From: Pseudomonas psychrophila HA-4
GTDB taxonomy: Bacteria > Pseudomonadota > Gammaproteobacteria > Pseudomonadales > Pseudomonadaceae
DNA: 54,545 nucleotides
NCBI RefSeq assembly: GCF_000282975.1
Contig: NZ_ALJC01000010.1
Coordinates: 1 to 54,545, forward strand
Direction of reading: 5' to 3'
Below are positions 19,783 through 29,181 of this stretch, one piece after another. A program made the translations under genes and the position numbers. Below the pieces are notes generated by a model. That model worked only from the letters and a program-made list of their open reading frames with translations, was not told where the DNA came from and ran no database searches. Numbering within the stretch: the stretch's first letter is position 1; each line of letters begins with the position of its first letter.

Positions 19783-20685
19783 ATGAAGGCACAAATTGGT
19801 CTCGAAAGCCTGACAGGCTTAATCGCGTTCGCCCGCGCTGGTTCTCTAGGCAGTTACACTGCCGCAGCTCGCTCGTTAGGGGTCTCTCCGTCCGCTATAA
19901 GCAAAAGCGTGCAGCGGTTGGAACGTCATTTCGGCGTATCTCTCTTCACACGTACAACGCGTTCCTTGACGCTAACAGCGCAAGGCCGAGACCTGCATGA
20001 GCGCGCGCTACAGCTACTGCGCCATGCAGAAGAGATTGAGCAGGTAGCGAAGTCAGCTCGTTCCGAACCAGCAGGGACTTTACGCATTGCGACATCACTC
20101 CCGATTGGGTTGCACATGATCGTCCCGGCCATTACGGAGTTTCGCAAACGTTACCCTAAGGTGATGGTCGACTTGAGGCTGAGCGACCACTTCGTTGGCA
20201 TCGTTGAGGAGGGAATCGACCTTGCGATACGGATCGGTGACCTTGCAGATTCATCTCTCCTTTCTCGCCGACTCTCGCCCTACACGCTCTGCTGCTACGC
20301 ATCGCCCGATTATTTGGCTAGGTGCGGAACCCCTGTTCATCCTGATGAGCTGGCGGCGCACGAAACGGTAAATCTGCGTTATCAAAGCACAGGGCAAGCG
20401 TTTCGCTGGCCGATTCGGATGGGGGATAAAGAGATTGAACTATTGCCCTCATCGCCGTTGATCGTTGATGCCAGTGAAGCCGTGATAGTGGCAATTGCAG
20501 CGGGCGCAGGCATTGGAATGGCAGCCAGCTTTATGGCTGCTCCCTGGGTGAAACGCCAAGAGTTAATTCCGATTCTGTCCGAATTTGCGGTAAACCGGCA
20601 CAACATCACCGCCATATGGCCTGAGAGTCGTCGCGCCAACCCGGCTGTGCGTGCTTTCATAGACGTGTTGATCGAAACGCTCTAA
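19783..20685 (+). CDS. LysR family transcriptional regulator
   Basis: A 300-residue regulator with an N-terminal winged HTH ([48 protein letters not shown]) and a C-terminal substrate-binding domain of the CrgA/DmlR-like group. The ATG at 19783 is preferred over the frame start at 19726 because LysR proteins begin about 15 residues before the helix-turn-helix. It faces the quinone oxidoreductase gene across 88 nt, the usual arrangement for a LysR and its target. The effector is unknown. An IS4-type remnant abuts its 3' end. Confidence 0.9.
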   Translation: MKAQIGLESLTGLIAFARAGSLGSYTAAARSLGVSPSAISKSVQRLERHFGVSLFTRTTRSLTLTAQGRDLHERALQLLRHAEEIEQVAKSARSEPAGTLRIATSLPIGLHMIVPAITEFRKRYPKVMVDLRLSDHFVGIVEEGIDLAIRIGDLADSSLLSRRLSPYTLCCYASPDYLARCGTPVHPDELAAHETVNLRYQSTGQAFRWPIRMGDKEIELLPSSPLIVDASEAVIVAIAAGAGIGMAASFMAAPWVKRQELIPILSEFAVNRHNITAIWPESRRANPAVRAFIDVLIETL

Positions 20686-20704
20686 AGCCACCGCACGTCG
20701 TTAG

Positions 20705-20842
20705 CCTTCGCTCGGGGATCATCCAGTGCCTGTCTTGCTCAGCGTTTTGAATACTTAACAACGGATCAGTGCTGACAAAACGCTTGTCCAACAAAGTGAC
20801 CGAGTGGCTGGATAGCTCTCGACAAAGTCCTTGGCAAAACGT
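20705..20842 (-). pseudogene. IS4-family transposase fragment
   Basis: A minus-strand frame reads SHSVTLLDKRFVSTDPLLS followed by IQNAEQDRHWMIPER. This matches the central DDE region of IS4-type transposases, where the pattern is HSVTLFDxGFWSAxLLL and RHWLIPxRK. The conserved acidic residue of that motif (D in LLDK) is present, but neither end of the transposase can be found. On the right the similarity stops by about 20850, on the left it ends at the LysR 3' end. It is a relic of an insertion and deletion. Confidence 0.6.
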
Positions 20843-21100
20843 TAAAGACAGCCATTGGCTGCCTCTGCCATGCGAAAGTCTGCCCCTGTCTCTTAAGCGA
20901 CATTTACTGTGCATGGCATGGTTCATGGCTTCTTGATTTTGTTTGGTCTGCATTTCCTGTTTTATAAGGCTTTGAGTGATGAAGTGATAAGAGGGTGGGA
21001 ATGCTTGGGCGTCCGGCACTGACCGATACCGAACGGCGGACTCGGCAAGCACCTTCTGAGATCGATACCCTGCATCGTCATCCGAGCAAAAGCCTTTGCA
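20843..21100. other. Intergenic remnant between two LysR genes
   Basis: No complete gene is visible. The minus-strand frame containing the IS4-type fragment stays open to 21052, but its upstream half has no resemblance I recognise. The stretch around 20890-20930 may hold an old element end. The region separates convergent LysR genes. Confidence 0.35.
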
Positions 21101-21976
21101 CTATCTCAGCTCTTTGGCCAGATCTAACCAAGCCGTTGCAGCCGGAGGCAAATGGGCACCGGCACGCCACGCTAATGCAATATTCCAATCCGTGTCTGGT
21201 TCATCAAGAGGTACCAGAGCGATGCCCGCATGTTTATGTTTTTGCGCAAGCATTCGCGGTAAAAATGCCACCCCCAAACCTGCAGCTACCAAGTCGGCAA
21301 TGAAATCAATCTGCCCGCTACGGGCCGTCACTCGGGGCACAATCCCTCTTCGATCACAAGCGGCCATAATTAATGCGTTAAGCGCAAACCCCTCCTCAAA
21401 GAGGATGAATGGCGAATCCGCCAGGTCACTGAAATCCATTCGCTTGCGTCGCGAAAGCGAATGGGAGCTAGGCAGCACAACCACCAAGGGTTCGTTGCGC
21501 ACCTCCTGATAAGCGAAGGTTTCATCGGTCGGAATCAGCAGTGCTGCCAAGTCCACCTCTCCGGCCTCCAGGCACTCACGCAGTTTCTTACTGCCGTGCT
21601 CTATCAGTTCTATATTCACCATCGGATAGCGGCTGCGATAAGTGGCAAACATCTCAGCGAACAATACCCCGCAGCCTACAGGCGGCAAGCCGATCCGCAG
21701 CGTACCGCCCTTCAGGTCACGCAGTTCGTTGATCTCGGCGATCAGATCGTTGCGCTCTGCGAGTAAAACCAGTGCGCGTCGATAGGCAATCTGACCTGCG
21801 GCCGTCAACTCGCTTTTATGGCCGATACGGTTCAGGAGTGGCGTACCTAACTCATCTTCGAGCGTCCTGACCGCCTTGCTGACCGAGGACTGAGTCAACG
21901 ACACAACCTGCGCGGCTTGAGAGAAACCTCCCTGGCGCACTACTTCTACAAACACCCGCAGCGTTCTGAGATTCAT
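21101..21976 (-). CDS. LysR family transcriptional regulator next to lldD
   Basis: A 291-residue LysR protein: MNLRTLRVFVEVVRQGGFSQAAQVVSLTQSSVSKAVRTLEDELGTPLLNRIG is the winged HTH, followed by a CynR/CysB-type effector domain. It is divergent from lldD with a 132-nt gap and is likely to control lldD and the FUSC gene. In most Pseudomonas the lactate genes are controlled by a GntR protein (LldR), so a LysR here is atypical and suggests a separately acquired module. Confidence 0.9.
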   Translation of the reverse strand: MNLRTLRVFVEVVRQGGFSQAAQVVSLTQSSVSKAVRTLEDELGTPLLNRIGHKSELTAAGQIAYRRALVLLAERNDLIAEINELRDLKGGTLRIGLPPVGCGVLFAEMFATYRSRYPMVNIELIEHGSKKLRECLEAGEVDLAALLIPTDETFAYQEVRNEPLVVVLPSSHSLSRRKRMDFSDLADSPFILFEEGFALNALIMAACDRRGIVPRVTARSGQIDFIADLVAAGLGVAFLPRMLAQKHKHAGIALVPLDEPDTDWNIALAWRAGAHLPPAATAWLDLAKELR

Positions 21977-22108
21977 GTGTATTCCAAAAGCGACTTATTT
22001 CGAGTAGGAAAAGTTGTTTTTATCATGCTCAACAAACCCTTATCGTGAAATCCACTCAGCAACGTCCTGCTTTGCTGAAGTTTTCTAGAGACCTAGGAGT
22101 TGTAGACA

Positions 22109-23248
22109 ATGATTATTTCATCGGCATCCGACTATCGCGAAGCCGCTAGACGCAAGTTGCCGCGATTTCTGTTCGACTACATCGACGGCGGTGCCTATGC
22201 CGAACACACAATGCGTGCCAATAGCTCTGACCTCGCCAACATCAGCTTGCGCCAACGCATCTTGAGAAATGTTGACAGCCTGAGTCTCAAGACGACGCTC
22301 TTTGGAAAGGAACAGAGTCTGCCGATCATTCTCAGCCCCGTTGGGCTGACCGGTATGTACGCCCGTCGTGGTGAAGTCCAAGCGGCCAAGGCTGCGGCCA
22401 CAAAAGGCATCCCCTTTTGCCTGTCCACAGTGTCGGTCTGCTCGATTGAAGAGGTTGCTTCTCAGAGTTCGCAATCGATCTGGTTTCAACTCTATGTGCT
22501 CAAGGATCGCGGATTTATGCGTAATGCCCTGGAGCGTGCTCAAGCTGCTGGCGTTACCACACTGGTGTTCACCGTAGATATGCCGACACCGGGCGCGCGT
22601 TACCGGGATGCCCACTCGGGCATGTCTGGGCCATTCGCAGCGTCACGGCGCATCCTGCAAGCCACTACTAGGCCGAGTTGGGCGTTTAATGTCGGCATCC
22701 TTGGTCGTCCGCATGATTTGGGCAACATCTCCAAGTACCTGGGTAAAGCCACCACCTTGGAAGATTATGTGGGCTGGTTGGGTAATAACTTCGACCCTTC
22801 GATCAGTTGGAAAGACTTGGAATGGATCCGCGAGTTTTGGAAGGGGCCGATGATTATCAAGGGCATTCTTGATCCACAGGACGCCAAGGACGCAGTCAGT
22901 TTCGGCGCTGATGGCATCGTGGTCTCCAACCACGGCGGTCGCCAATTGGACGGTGTGCTGTCCACCGCTAAGGCTTTGCCTCCCATTGCCGACGCAGTAG
23001 GCGATGACCTGACAGTGTTGGTGGACTCTGGCATTCGTTCCGGGCTGGATGTTGTGCGTATGCTCGCCTTAGGCGCCAAGGCATGCCTGCTGGGACGCTC
23101 GACGGTTTACGCTCTGGCCGCCGATGGACAGCACGGGGTAGAGAATATGCTGGATATCTTCTCGCAAGAAATGCGCGTGGCAATGACGCTCACGGGTGTC
23201 ACCTCGATTGACAAGATCGATCGAACCGCATTGGTTCCAGTTGAGTAA
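22109..23248 (+). CDS. lldD: FMN-dependent L-lactate dehydrogenase
   Basis: A 379-residue member of the FMN alpha-hydroxy-acid dehydrogenase family, very close to E. coli LldD throughout: [73 protein letters not shown]. The active-site [10 protein letters not shown] (His about residue 275) and FMN phosphate site [18 protein letters not shown] are intact. It oxidises L-lactate to pyruvate at the inner face of the membrane, passing electrons to quinone. No lactate permease lies beside it; the next gene, 13 nt on, encodes a FUSC membrane protein. Confidence 0.95.
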   Translation: MIISSASDYREAARRKLPRFLFDYIDGGAYAEHTMRANSSDLANISLRQRILRNVDSLSLKTTLFGKEQSLPIILSPVGLTGMYARRGEVQAAKAAATKGIPFCLSTVSVCSIEEVASQSSQSIWFQLYVLKDRGFMRNALERAQAAGVTTLVFTVDMPTPGARYRDAHSGMSGPFAASRRILQATTRPSWAFNVGILGRPHDLGNISKYLGKATTLEDYVGWLGNNFDPSISWKDLEWIREFWKGPMIIKGILDPQDAKDAVSFGADGIVVSNHGGRQLDGVLSTAKALPPIADAVGDDLTVLVDSGIRSGLDVVRMLALGAKACLLGRSTVYALAADGQHGVENMLDIFSQEMRVAMTLTGVTSIDKIDRTALVPVE

Positions 23249-23261
23249 TGAAGGTTCGACC

Positions 23262-24290
23262 ATGCGGCAAGCACTGACCGTTAAGATGTTAGATGCGGTA
23301 CGCAAGGTACCCATTGGCTACGTAGTGTGTGGGGGTGTTGTCTGTACGGTGCCCGCGCTCCTCGCGGCTCGCTTACACAACCCTTTATTCTGTTGGTCAG
23401 CGATTGCCGCATTCTGGAGCTATCTGTCGATCCCGAGTGATAAGTCCTCTAAGGGTTGTATCGTCGGATTGGTTTTCGGCATGACCGGCGCCGTGGCGTC
23501 AGGCCTAGGTGCTTGGACGATGGAATGGCCGCAACTGGCTATAGCGCTGTCGGCCCTCTTCGCGTTTGCGGGTGCTTACGCCCAAGTTTGCGGCGCGCGC
23601 ATTAGCATTCCCGCTTTGCTGACAGCGACGGCATTTGCGGTATCCACGGCATTTCCGGCCAAGGACTTTGCCCAGGGACTGGCTTATGCACGTTACTTTC
23701 TCTACGGCAGCCTATGGGCCACCGGCTCCGCATTGCTCTTCCAATGGTGTCAGAACGACCAGCCTGACGCTGCAAGGCAGCCACTTTCATGGTCGGCCCT
23801 CAGGAAAAATTTCACACCGAAATCTAACCTCTTTCTGCATGGGCTTCGCGTAGCGCTGTCGGGAGCACTGTCAGTTTGGTTGGTTCAAGTGTGGTCGTTG
23901 CATTACGGGTACTGGATGACCCTCACGGTGTTTCTGATCATGCAGCCCTACATGTCTTCAACGTTGAAAATGTCGCTGGAACGAGTCGGCGGCACCTTCT
24001 TAGGGGGAGCCATTGCTGCCGTTCTGGGTTACGCAATCCATGATCCGGTTTTGTTGGCTGCGCTGATACTGCCGGTCTCTATTGGCACCCTCGCTGGGCG
24101 CTCTGTGAGCCACATCAGCTATTTGATGTTCCTCACCCCACATTTCATTCTGGTCGCGCAAATTGGCCAGTCAGGAGGATCGGAGCTCGACTTGGTATTT
24201 TTGCGGATGCTCTACAGCACCGGGGGAGCACTGTTAGCGATCATCGCTTCGCTTGTGATTTTTCCTCGCTGGCAAACGGCTGAGCCGTAA
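23262..24290 (+). CDS. FUSC family membrane protein (half-size)
   Basis: A 342-residue membrane protein with two groups of hydrophobic helices. The second contains the FUSC-like stretch LRVALSGALSVWLVQVWSLHYGYWMTLTVFLIMQP and LERVGGTFLGGAIAAVLGYAI. It is about half the size of AaeB-type aromatic acid exporters. The ATG at 23262, 13 nt after lldD, is chosen over the longer frame that overlaps lldD. Coupling to lldD suggests export or uptake of an organic acid, but this is inference. An IS3-family end lies just downstream. Confidence 0.82.
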   Translation: MRQALTVKMLDAVRKVPIGYVVCGGVVCTVPALLAARLHNPLFCWSAIAAFWSYLSIPSDKSSKGCIVGLVFGMTGAVASGLGAWTMEWPQLAIALSALFAFAGAYAQVCGARISIPALLTATAFAVSTAFPAKDFAQGLAYARYFLYGSLWATGSALLFQWCQNDQPDAARQPLSWSALRKNFTPKSNLFLHGLRVALSGALSVWLVQVWSLHYGYWMTLTVFLIMQPYMSSTLKMSLERVGGTFLGGAIAAVLGYAIHDPVLLAALILPVSIGTLAGRSVSHISYLMFLTPHFILVAQIGQSGGSELDLVFLRMLYSTGGALLAIIASLVIFPRWQTAEP

Positions 24291-24306
24291 AGGAACGTGC
24301 AGCAGA

Positions 24307-24385
24307 TGATCTTGCCCTCGATTAGCGGACATCCAGCTAAGCGGCATGGGCAAGCTCAAACTGCTCCGGGCTGAGGTAAGCCTTT
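24307..24385 (-). mobile_element. Right-end remnant of an IS3-family element
   Basis: On the minus strand the frame reads KAYLSPEQFELAHAA and stops at 24337-24339, the typical C-terminus of IS3-family OrfB transposases (GYLSPEQFE). About 30 nt further comes TGATCTTGCCCTCG (from 24307 on the plus strand), the kind of terminal inverted repeat found at these elements' ends. Everything upstream of the last 16 or so transposase codons is gone, and an in-frame stop marks the junction with the SDR pseudogene. Confidence 0.7.
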
Positions 24386-24387
24386 TG

Positions 24388-24978
24388 TTACGACACGTAT
24401 CTAGCTGTTGGAATGATGGATCCGAAACACTGCAGAGTCACGACGACTCCCGCTGGGGCCAGATCTTTGGAGGCGGCCTGAGTCAGCACCCGTACCGCCA
24501 TTTTTGAGGCGGTGTGAATATCTATCAGCGTCGGGTTTTCATGCCCAGCACTGGACGATACGTTGATGATTGTTCCCTTTTGGCAACGCTGGCGAAACTT
24601 ATCCGCCGCCGCTTGAATTCCCCAATGTGTGCTTTGAACACTGTGATTGATCAACCGTGCAACGTCGTCATAGCTGATATCCGCGTTGAGGCACTGTTTC
24701 TCAAAGCCGGGGTTATTGACCATGATGTCTAAGCGGCCAAACGTTTTTTCCGCATGATCAACGGCCTCAAAAAACTGTGCCTGTGTCGTCAGATCGCTCA
24801 GGAAAACTGAAACGCGACGCCCCACTTTCGTGATTTCCTCGGCTGTAGCGCGCAGTAACGTTGCGTCACTATCGACCAGCACAATATCAGCGCCCTCCTT
24901 GGCAAGGCGAATGGCGATTCCCCTCCCGATGCTCTGTCCAGCCCCCGTGACAAGCGCAGTTTTTCTAAGGCTACTCAT
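24388..24978 (-). pseudogene. Truncated, degenerate short-chain dehydrogenase
   Basis: The N-terminal Rossmann half looks normal (TGAGQSIGRGIA at residues 11-22) and the frame resembles the diacetyl/acetoin reductase branch of classical SDRs. The protein stops at 196 residues instead of about 250, ending right at the IS3-type remnant. Key positions are changed. The catalytic YxxxK appears as HTASK (His155 replaces Tyr, Lys159 kept), the NNAG motif is NNPG, and the 'N..PG' cofactor segment reads TLQCFG. It is probably inactive and was likely cut by the insertion. Confidence 0.7.
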
Positions 24979-25082
24979 ATGAAATCACTAATGCTCTTTG
25001 ATAATTAACTGAAAAGGTCGTGGTACCGGTACCTGCCGCACCTGTGATCAAGCTGTAACGTGCCGTCTCTTTTGCTGTTGCG

Positions 25083-25394
25083 TTACCGGCGTCCATCGCA
25101 CACCGGGGATTCGCCGACGCGGCCTTGCTTGCACAAGTCCATATTGTCCCTGCGCTTGAACCCCGAATCCTTCATGCAGTAGAAGCGCGTCAGCACCACA
25201 TCAATGGGCGATTTGTCGCCAACGCCATCAAGATTGGTATACCCGCACGCACGCATGGCGTTGTCGACATCCGATTGGGTTAGCCCCTTTTTGTACCACT
25301 GTGTGTAGTTCCCGGGCGGCGGTTGAAAGCCTCTGCCCGTGCAGCCAACCAGTAACACAGCACAAAAACTCAGCAGCAGACTCCTTGTACACAT
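25083..25394 (-). CDS. Small cysteine-rich lipoprotein, paralogue 3 (103 aa)
   Basis: Third member of the 103-residue lipoprotein family, 7 kb from the other two. Its signal peptide and first mature residues (CTRSLLLSFCAVLLVGCTGRGFQPP) resemble paralogue 2. From SPIDVVLTRFYCMKD onward it follows paralogue 1, with near-identical DNA over the middle part, so it looks like a chimera of the two. The start is the ATG at 25394 with AAGGA upstream. The four mature-domain cysteines are conserved. Function unknown. Confidence 0.75.
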   Translation of the reverse strand: MCTRSLLLSFCAVLLVGCTGRGFQPPPGNYTQWYKKGLTQSDVDNAMRACGYTNLDGVGDKSPIDVVLTRFYCMKDSGFKRRDNMDLCKQGRVGESPVCDGRR

Positions 25395-25510
25395 GGCGAA
25401 AATCCTTAGGGTTTGACTCGAATTGAGTGTGATGTGCCTACAGCGTAAAGGGAACTTTCGTTCTGCAAATGGTTCAATACGGTCCATCTTCTAGACTATT
25501 CAGGGATCGA

Positions 25511-26074
25511 ATGAAAATATCTTTGGCGTTTCCGTTAGCCACCACCCTCGCTCTCGCCCTTGTCATGACCGGTTGCAGTAGCCGTAAGGCGGGTGATGTC
25601 ACTTCAGCGCCAGTGGTGCCACTGGTCATGAATGACCATCAAGCCAGCGTGACCTTCCGTACCATCGGCGGTGAGGGTGATCACCCTGTTAGTTACATGT
25701 ACGGGTACTCCGATGGGCGATTAGATGACGCGGGTGATCGTATTTATGACACGGCTTACTTCAAACGCATACCGGCCTATCTGAAGAGAATCGCCGGTGG
25801 CACAGACAGCATTAGTAAGCTGGTTGATGCAGACAAAGTGGTGCACGTGGAGGGGACGGTTAAGGCCAAACAGTTCACCTTTAACGGTATTCCAATGCCG
25901 ACACCGTTCGACAAGGCACAGCCTGTTGCGCAGCAGTTCACACCTCAAGCTAAGAAGAATTACGTGGTTGAAACCGTAATTGCCGACACGTGGGTCATGA
26001 ACGTGTATGAAGTCTCCGCAACGGGTGAACGCAAAACTGTTGGCACTCCCGATAAAAAAGCTGCCGCAAACTGA
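25511..26074 (+). CDS. Hypothetical lipoprotein (187 aa)
   Basis: Signal peptide with lipobox VMTGC (Cys about residue 21), then a soluble periplasmic domain without recognised motifs. The sequence VTFRTIGGEGDHPVSYMYGYSDGRLDDAGDRIYD suggests a beta-rich fold. The ATG at 25511 is taken because it directly precedes the signal peptide. It is divergent from paralogue 3 with 116 nt between starts, and followed by a clear terminator. Confidence 0.72.
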   Translation: MKISLAFPLATTLALALVMTGCSSRKAGDVTSAPVVPLVMNDHQASVTFRTIGGEGDHPVSYMYGYSDGRLDDAGDRIYDTAYFKRIPAYLKRIAGGTDSISKLVDADKVVHVEGTVKAKQFTFNGIPMPTPFDKAQPVAQQFTPQAKKNYVVETVIADTWVMNVYEVSATGERKTVGTPDKKAAAN

Positions 26075-26102
26075 TCACGTCGTGATGTGAACAGCCCCCC
26101 CA

Positions 26103-26125
26103 AGCCCGCTTAATTGCGGGCTTTT
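26103..26125 (+). terminator. Intrinsic terminator
   Basis: AGCCCGC (26103-26109) pairs with GCGGGCT (26116-26122), followed by three T's. It closes the lipoprotein gene ending at 26074. Confidence 0.85.
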
Positions 26126-26200
26126 GGTTTTCAGGGCCGTACGGTCTTTGTGGGGCCGATTGCCTTGTGATCGTTTGATCGTGCCCCGGCCACTCAATGC

Positions 26201-27697
26201 CTATTGCTGTTGGCGCCCGAAAAGAACAAACACCACCACTGCCAGCAAGGCGATTACGACGGCTGACGTGGTGAGCAATACCGAATGGGTGCTCGAAAAC
26301 GCCAGCTTGGCCGCTTCAATCAAGGCGTTGCCCTGCGTAGCAGGCAATTCACCGGCCACCACGTAACTGTCGCCGATGGACCTGGCAGCCCGCTCGGCAA
26401 GCGGTGGCGCCAGTCCACTGGGCAGTTCAAGGGTGCTTGCAAACACTTTGGACATGAACACCCCAAAGAGGGTGATGCCAAGGCCGGTGCCCAGTTCGTA
26501 AGCCGTCGCTTCTAGCGAGCCAGCCGCGCCGCCTTTGCTGGCGTCCACCGAGCCCATGATGGCAATCGACGAAGCGGTAAGGCCGATACTCAGCGCCAGC
26601 CCCAATACCGCCAGCATGGCCGGCACCGCCATGCCGCCAGCATTGAAATCGGCAAAGGCCAGAAAACCCAACGCCCCGGCTGATGTGGCCAGTGACAAGC
26701 TGGCGACCCCGCGCAGGCCAAAACGGTTGGACAGATAACCGGCGACCGGGCCGCCCAGCGCGGCGGCGGCCATGATCGGAATCAGGAAGATCCCCGCCTG
26801 TAGCGGCGTCTTGTCCAGTACGTACTGCAACTCCATCGCTAGGGTCAACTCCACACCGGCCAGCGCGCCGATGGTCACCAGCGCCATGATCATGCCGCCC
26901 AGCAGCGCCGGGTGGGCGAACAGCGAGAGGTCTAGCATCGGCGTGGCGGAGCGCAGTTGCTGGCGAGCGAACAGCACCAGTAGTGCAAGCCCAACTGCCA
27001 GCACCAGCATGGCGAACAGCAACGATTGTGTGGCGCCGATACTGGCTTTGATGCCGTACACCACGCCGATGATCCCCGCGATGAGCACCAGCGCCTGGCC
27101 TACGGCCCACTTGCCGGGTGTGGTCTGCTCGACACGCGGCAACAGCACAAACACCACCGGGATGACCACCGCCATGATCGGGACGTTGATCAAAAACACC
27201 GACCCCCACCAGAAATGCTCAAGCAGCGCACCACCGATCAGTGGGCCGACCGCGGCGCCAGCAGCACCTACCGTGCCCCACAGGCCGAGGGCCAATGCAC
27301 GCTCTTTTTCGTCCTCAAAGGTGCGACGAATAATGCCCAGCACACAGGGCATGATCATCGCGCCGCCCAGCGCTAGTAGTACCCGGGCACCGATCAGCAT
27401 GGCGGGCGTCGGGGCGAACGCCGCGAGCAATGAGGCCACCCAAAACACACTCAGGCCGTAAAGCAGGATGCGTCGATGACCAACTCGGTCGGCGAGGGTG
27501 CCCATGGGCACCAGCAAGCCAGCCATTAGCAGCGGGTAGATATCGATGATCCACAAAACCTGCGCCCCAGAGGCGCCTAACGCCAGCGTCAGCGACGGCA
27601 CTGCAATATGCAGGATGGTCATATCAATCACGATCGGCACAAAGGCCAGCATTACGGCGATCAGAATCAACCAGCGTTTGGAGGCAGCAGTGGGCAT
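26201..27697 (-). CDS. MFS multidrug transporter, DHA2 family (14 TM, SmvA-like)
   Basis: A 498-residue inner-membrane drug:proton antiporter with about 14 hydrophobic segments. Motif A is GTLADRVGHRR, motif C the GAAGAAVGPLIGG stretch, and FVPIVIDMTILHIAVPSL the DHA2 motif D1. It resembles SmvA/QacA-type pumps that export quaternary ammonium compounds and methyl viologen. It starts 2 nt after the stop of the outer-membrane factor gene, so it belongs to the RND operon as a fourth gene. That placement is unusual and suggests shared control or shared substrates. Confidence 0.88.
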   Translation of the reverse strand: MPTAASKRWLILIAVMLAFVPIVIDMTILHIAVPSLTLALGASGAQVLWIIDIYPLLMAGLLVPMGTLADRVGHRRILLYGLSVFWVASLLAAFAPTPAMLIGARVLLALGGAMIMPCVLGIIRRTFEDEKERALALGLWGTVGAAGAAVGPLIGGALLEHFWWGSVFLINVPIMAVVIPVVFVLLPRVEQTTPGKWAVGQALVLIAGIIGVVYGIKASIGATQSLLFAMLVLAVGLALLVLFARQQLRSATPMLDLSLFAHPALLGGMIMALVTIGALAGVELTLAMELQYVLDKTPLQAGIFLIPIMAAAALGGPVAGYLSNRFGLRGVASLSLATSAGALGFLAFADFNAGGMAVPAMLAVLGLALSIGLTASSIAIMGSVDASKGGAAGSLEATAYELGTGLGITLFGVFMSKVFASTLELPSGLAPPLAERAARSIGDSYVVAGELPATQGNALIEAAKLAFSSTHSVLLTTSAVVIALLAVVVFVLFGRQQQ

Positions 27698-27699
27698 GA

Positions 27700-29181
27700 C
27701 TAAGGTTCTCGATGATCAGTTAGCGGGATAACGCCAGTAACCCTGTTCGCCGCCAGCGGCAGGGTATTACGCTCGTGCAGGCCGCCGCCCAGCGCTTTGT
27801 ATAATGCCACGCTGTTGATGATCTCATCGCGCCGCAGTTCCAGTTCTGCCTGCTGCGCCGTATAAAGCTGGCGCTGGGCGTCCAGCAGTTCCAGTCGGCC
27901 ATCGAGCCCGGCTTGGTAGCGCAGTGCAGACAGCGTCACCCGGCGTTGTGCGCTGGCCACTGCCCGTGACTGGGCCTGGAGTTGCTTGTCGAGTGTGGCC
28001 GTACCCGCCAGCGCATCAGCCACCTCGCGAAACGCAATCTGAATGGTGCGCTCGTACTGGGCCACGGCTTCTGATTTACGCACCTTGGCCAGGCGCAGCT
28101 CGGCACGCAGTCGCCCGCCCTGGAACAGCGGTTGCGAGAGTTGCGGTGCGAAACGCCAGACCTGACGTGCAGGATCGAACAAGTTGCCTAGCGAAGAGCT
28201 GGCATACCCGAATGACGCGGTGAGTGATATCTGTGGAAAGAACGCCGCGCGTGCTGCCCCGATATCGGCATTTGCCGCCGTGAGCGCCAGTTCGGCCTGA
28301 CGCAAATCAGGGCGTGTTAGCAACAGATCGGACCCCAGCCCACTGGGCAGAGGGGCTATCAGCGGCGGTTGCTGCAAGGCTAGGCGCGGCGGCAAATCGT
28401 TGGACAGTGTGTCGCCAACCAGCAACTGCAGTGCGTTGTTTGCCTGAATCAGTGCGCGTTGACGGGCCTGTATATCGGCTTCTGCAGTGGCCACCTGGCT
28501 CTCGGCTTGAGCCACGTCTAGGCCGTTGTTCTGTTTGGCCTTTTGCAACAGGCGAGCCAGGTTCAATGATTGCTGCCAGTCCGTCAGGGTGTGCTCGGCC
28601 AACTGACGTTGCTCCTGCGCCAGTTGCTGGGCGTAGTAGGCTTCGGCCACGGCGCCAATGAGGGTGATCTGTGCGGCGTCGCGCCCTTGCTCGCTGGCCA
28701 GATAGCGGGCCAGCGCCGCCTCGGACAACGCCTTGACTCGGCCGAACAGGTCCAGCTCGAAGGCGCTGACGCCGATGCTGACGCCCGTCTGTTGCTGGGT
28801 TTGGCGGCGAGCATCAGCGCTCTCGTTAGCGGCCAGTACCCGCTCGCGGGAGTGGTTGGTATCCAGCGAGAACGACGGCAGCCGTGCGGCCTGTTGAATA
28901 CCTGACATGGCCTGCGCCGCCTGCACATTCAGCGTTGCCAAGCGCAAGTCGCGATTGTTCAGCAAGGCGAGCGCAATCAAGTGCTGCAACTGTGGATCGG
29001 CGAACATCGTCCGCCAACCGCGCTCGCTCGCCGGCTCAGTGGCCTCGCCAACCGCCACTGTAGGGGCCAGGCTCGGGAAGCTGGCCGGTACCGGTAAATC
29101 AGGGCGGTGCAGCGTCGGAGTCAGGGAGCAGGCCGACAAACTGCACACCAGGGATAACAGAACGAATACACGCATTTTCAT
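27700..29181 (-). CDS. RND efflux outer-membrane factor (NodT/OprM family lipoprotein)
   Basis: A 493-residue TolC-like channel with a lipoprotein signal (lipobox LSAC, Cys about residue 18), as in OprM. The two outer-membrane-factor repeats are visible. NLDR-type segments (NNRDLRLATLNVQAAQA) start the first, and TRPDLRQAELALTAANADIGAARAAFFPQISL the second. It provides the outer-membrane exit of the tripartite pump encoded by the two upstream genes. Its ATG overlaps the end of the RND gene (ATGA). Confidence 0.93.
   Translation of the reverse strand: MKMRVFVLLSLVCSLSACSLTPTLHRPDLPVPASFPSLAPTVAVGEATEPASERGWRTMFADPQLQHLIALALLNNRDLRLATLNVQAAQAMSGIQQAARLPSFSLDTNHSRERVLAANESADARRQTQQQTGVSIGVSAFELDLFGRVKALSEAALARYLASEQGRDAAQITLIGAVAEAYYAQQLAQEQRQLAEHTLTDWQQSLNLARLLQKAKQNNGLDVAQAESQVATAEADIQARQRALIQANNALQLLVGDTLSNDLPPRLALQQPPLIAPLPSGLGSDLLLTRPDLRQAELALTAANADIGAARAAFFPQISLTASFGYASSSLGNLFDPARQVWRFAPQLSQPLFQGGRLRAELRLAKVRKSEAVAQYERTIQIAFREVADALAGTATLDKQLQAQSRAVASAQRRVTLSALRYQAGLDGRLELLDAQRQLYTAQQAELELRRDEIINSVALYKALGGGLHERNTLPLAANRVTGVIPLTDHREP

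Noticed and set aside
20657..21052. 131-codon minus-strand frame taken as a gene
   Set aside because: Only about 46 codons in its middle resemble anything, an IS4-type transposase; its ends overlap the LysR gene and unrelated DNA, so it is treated as a relic.
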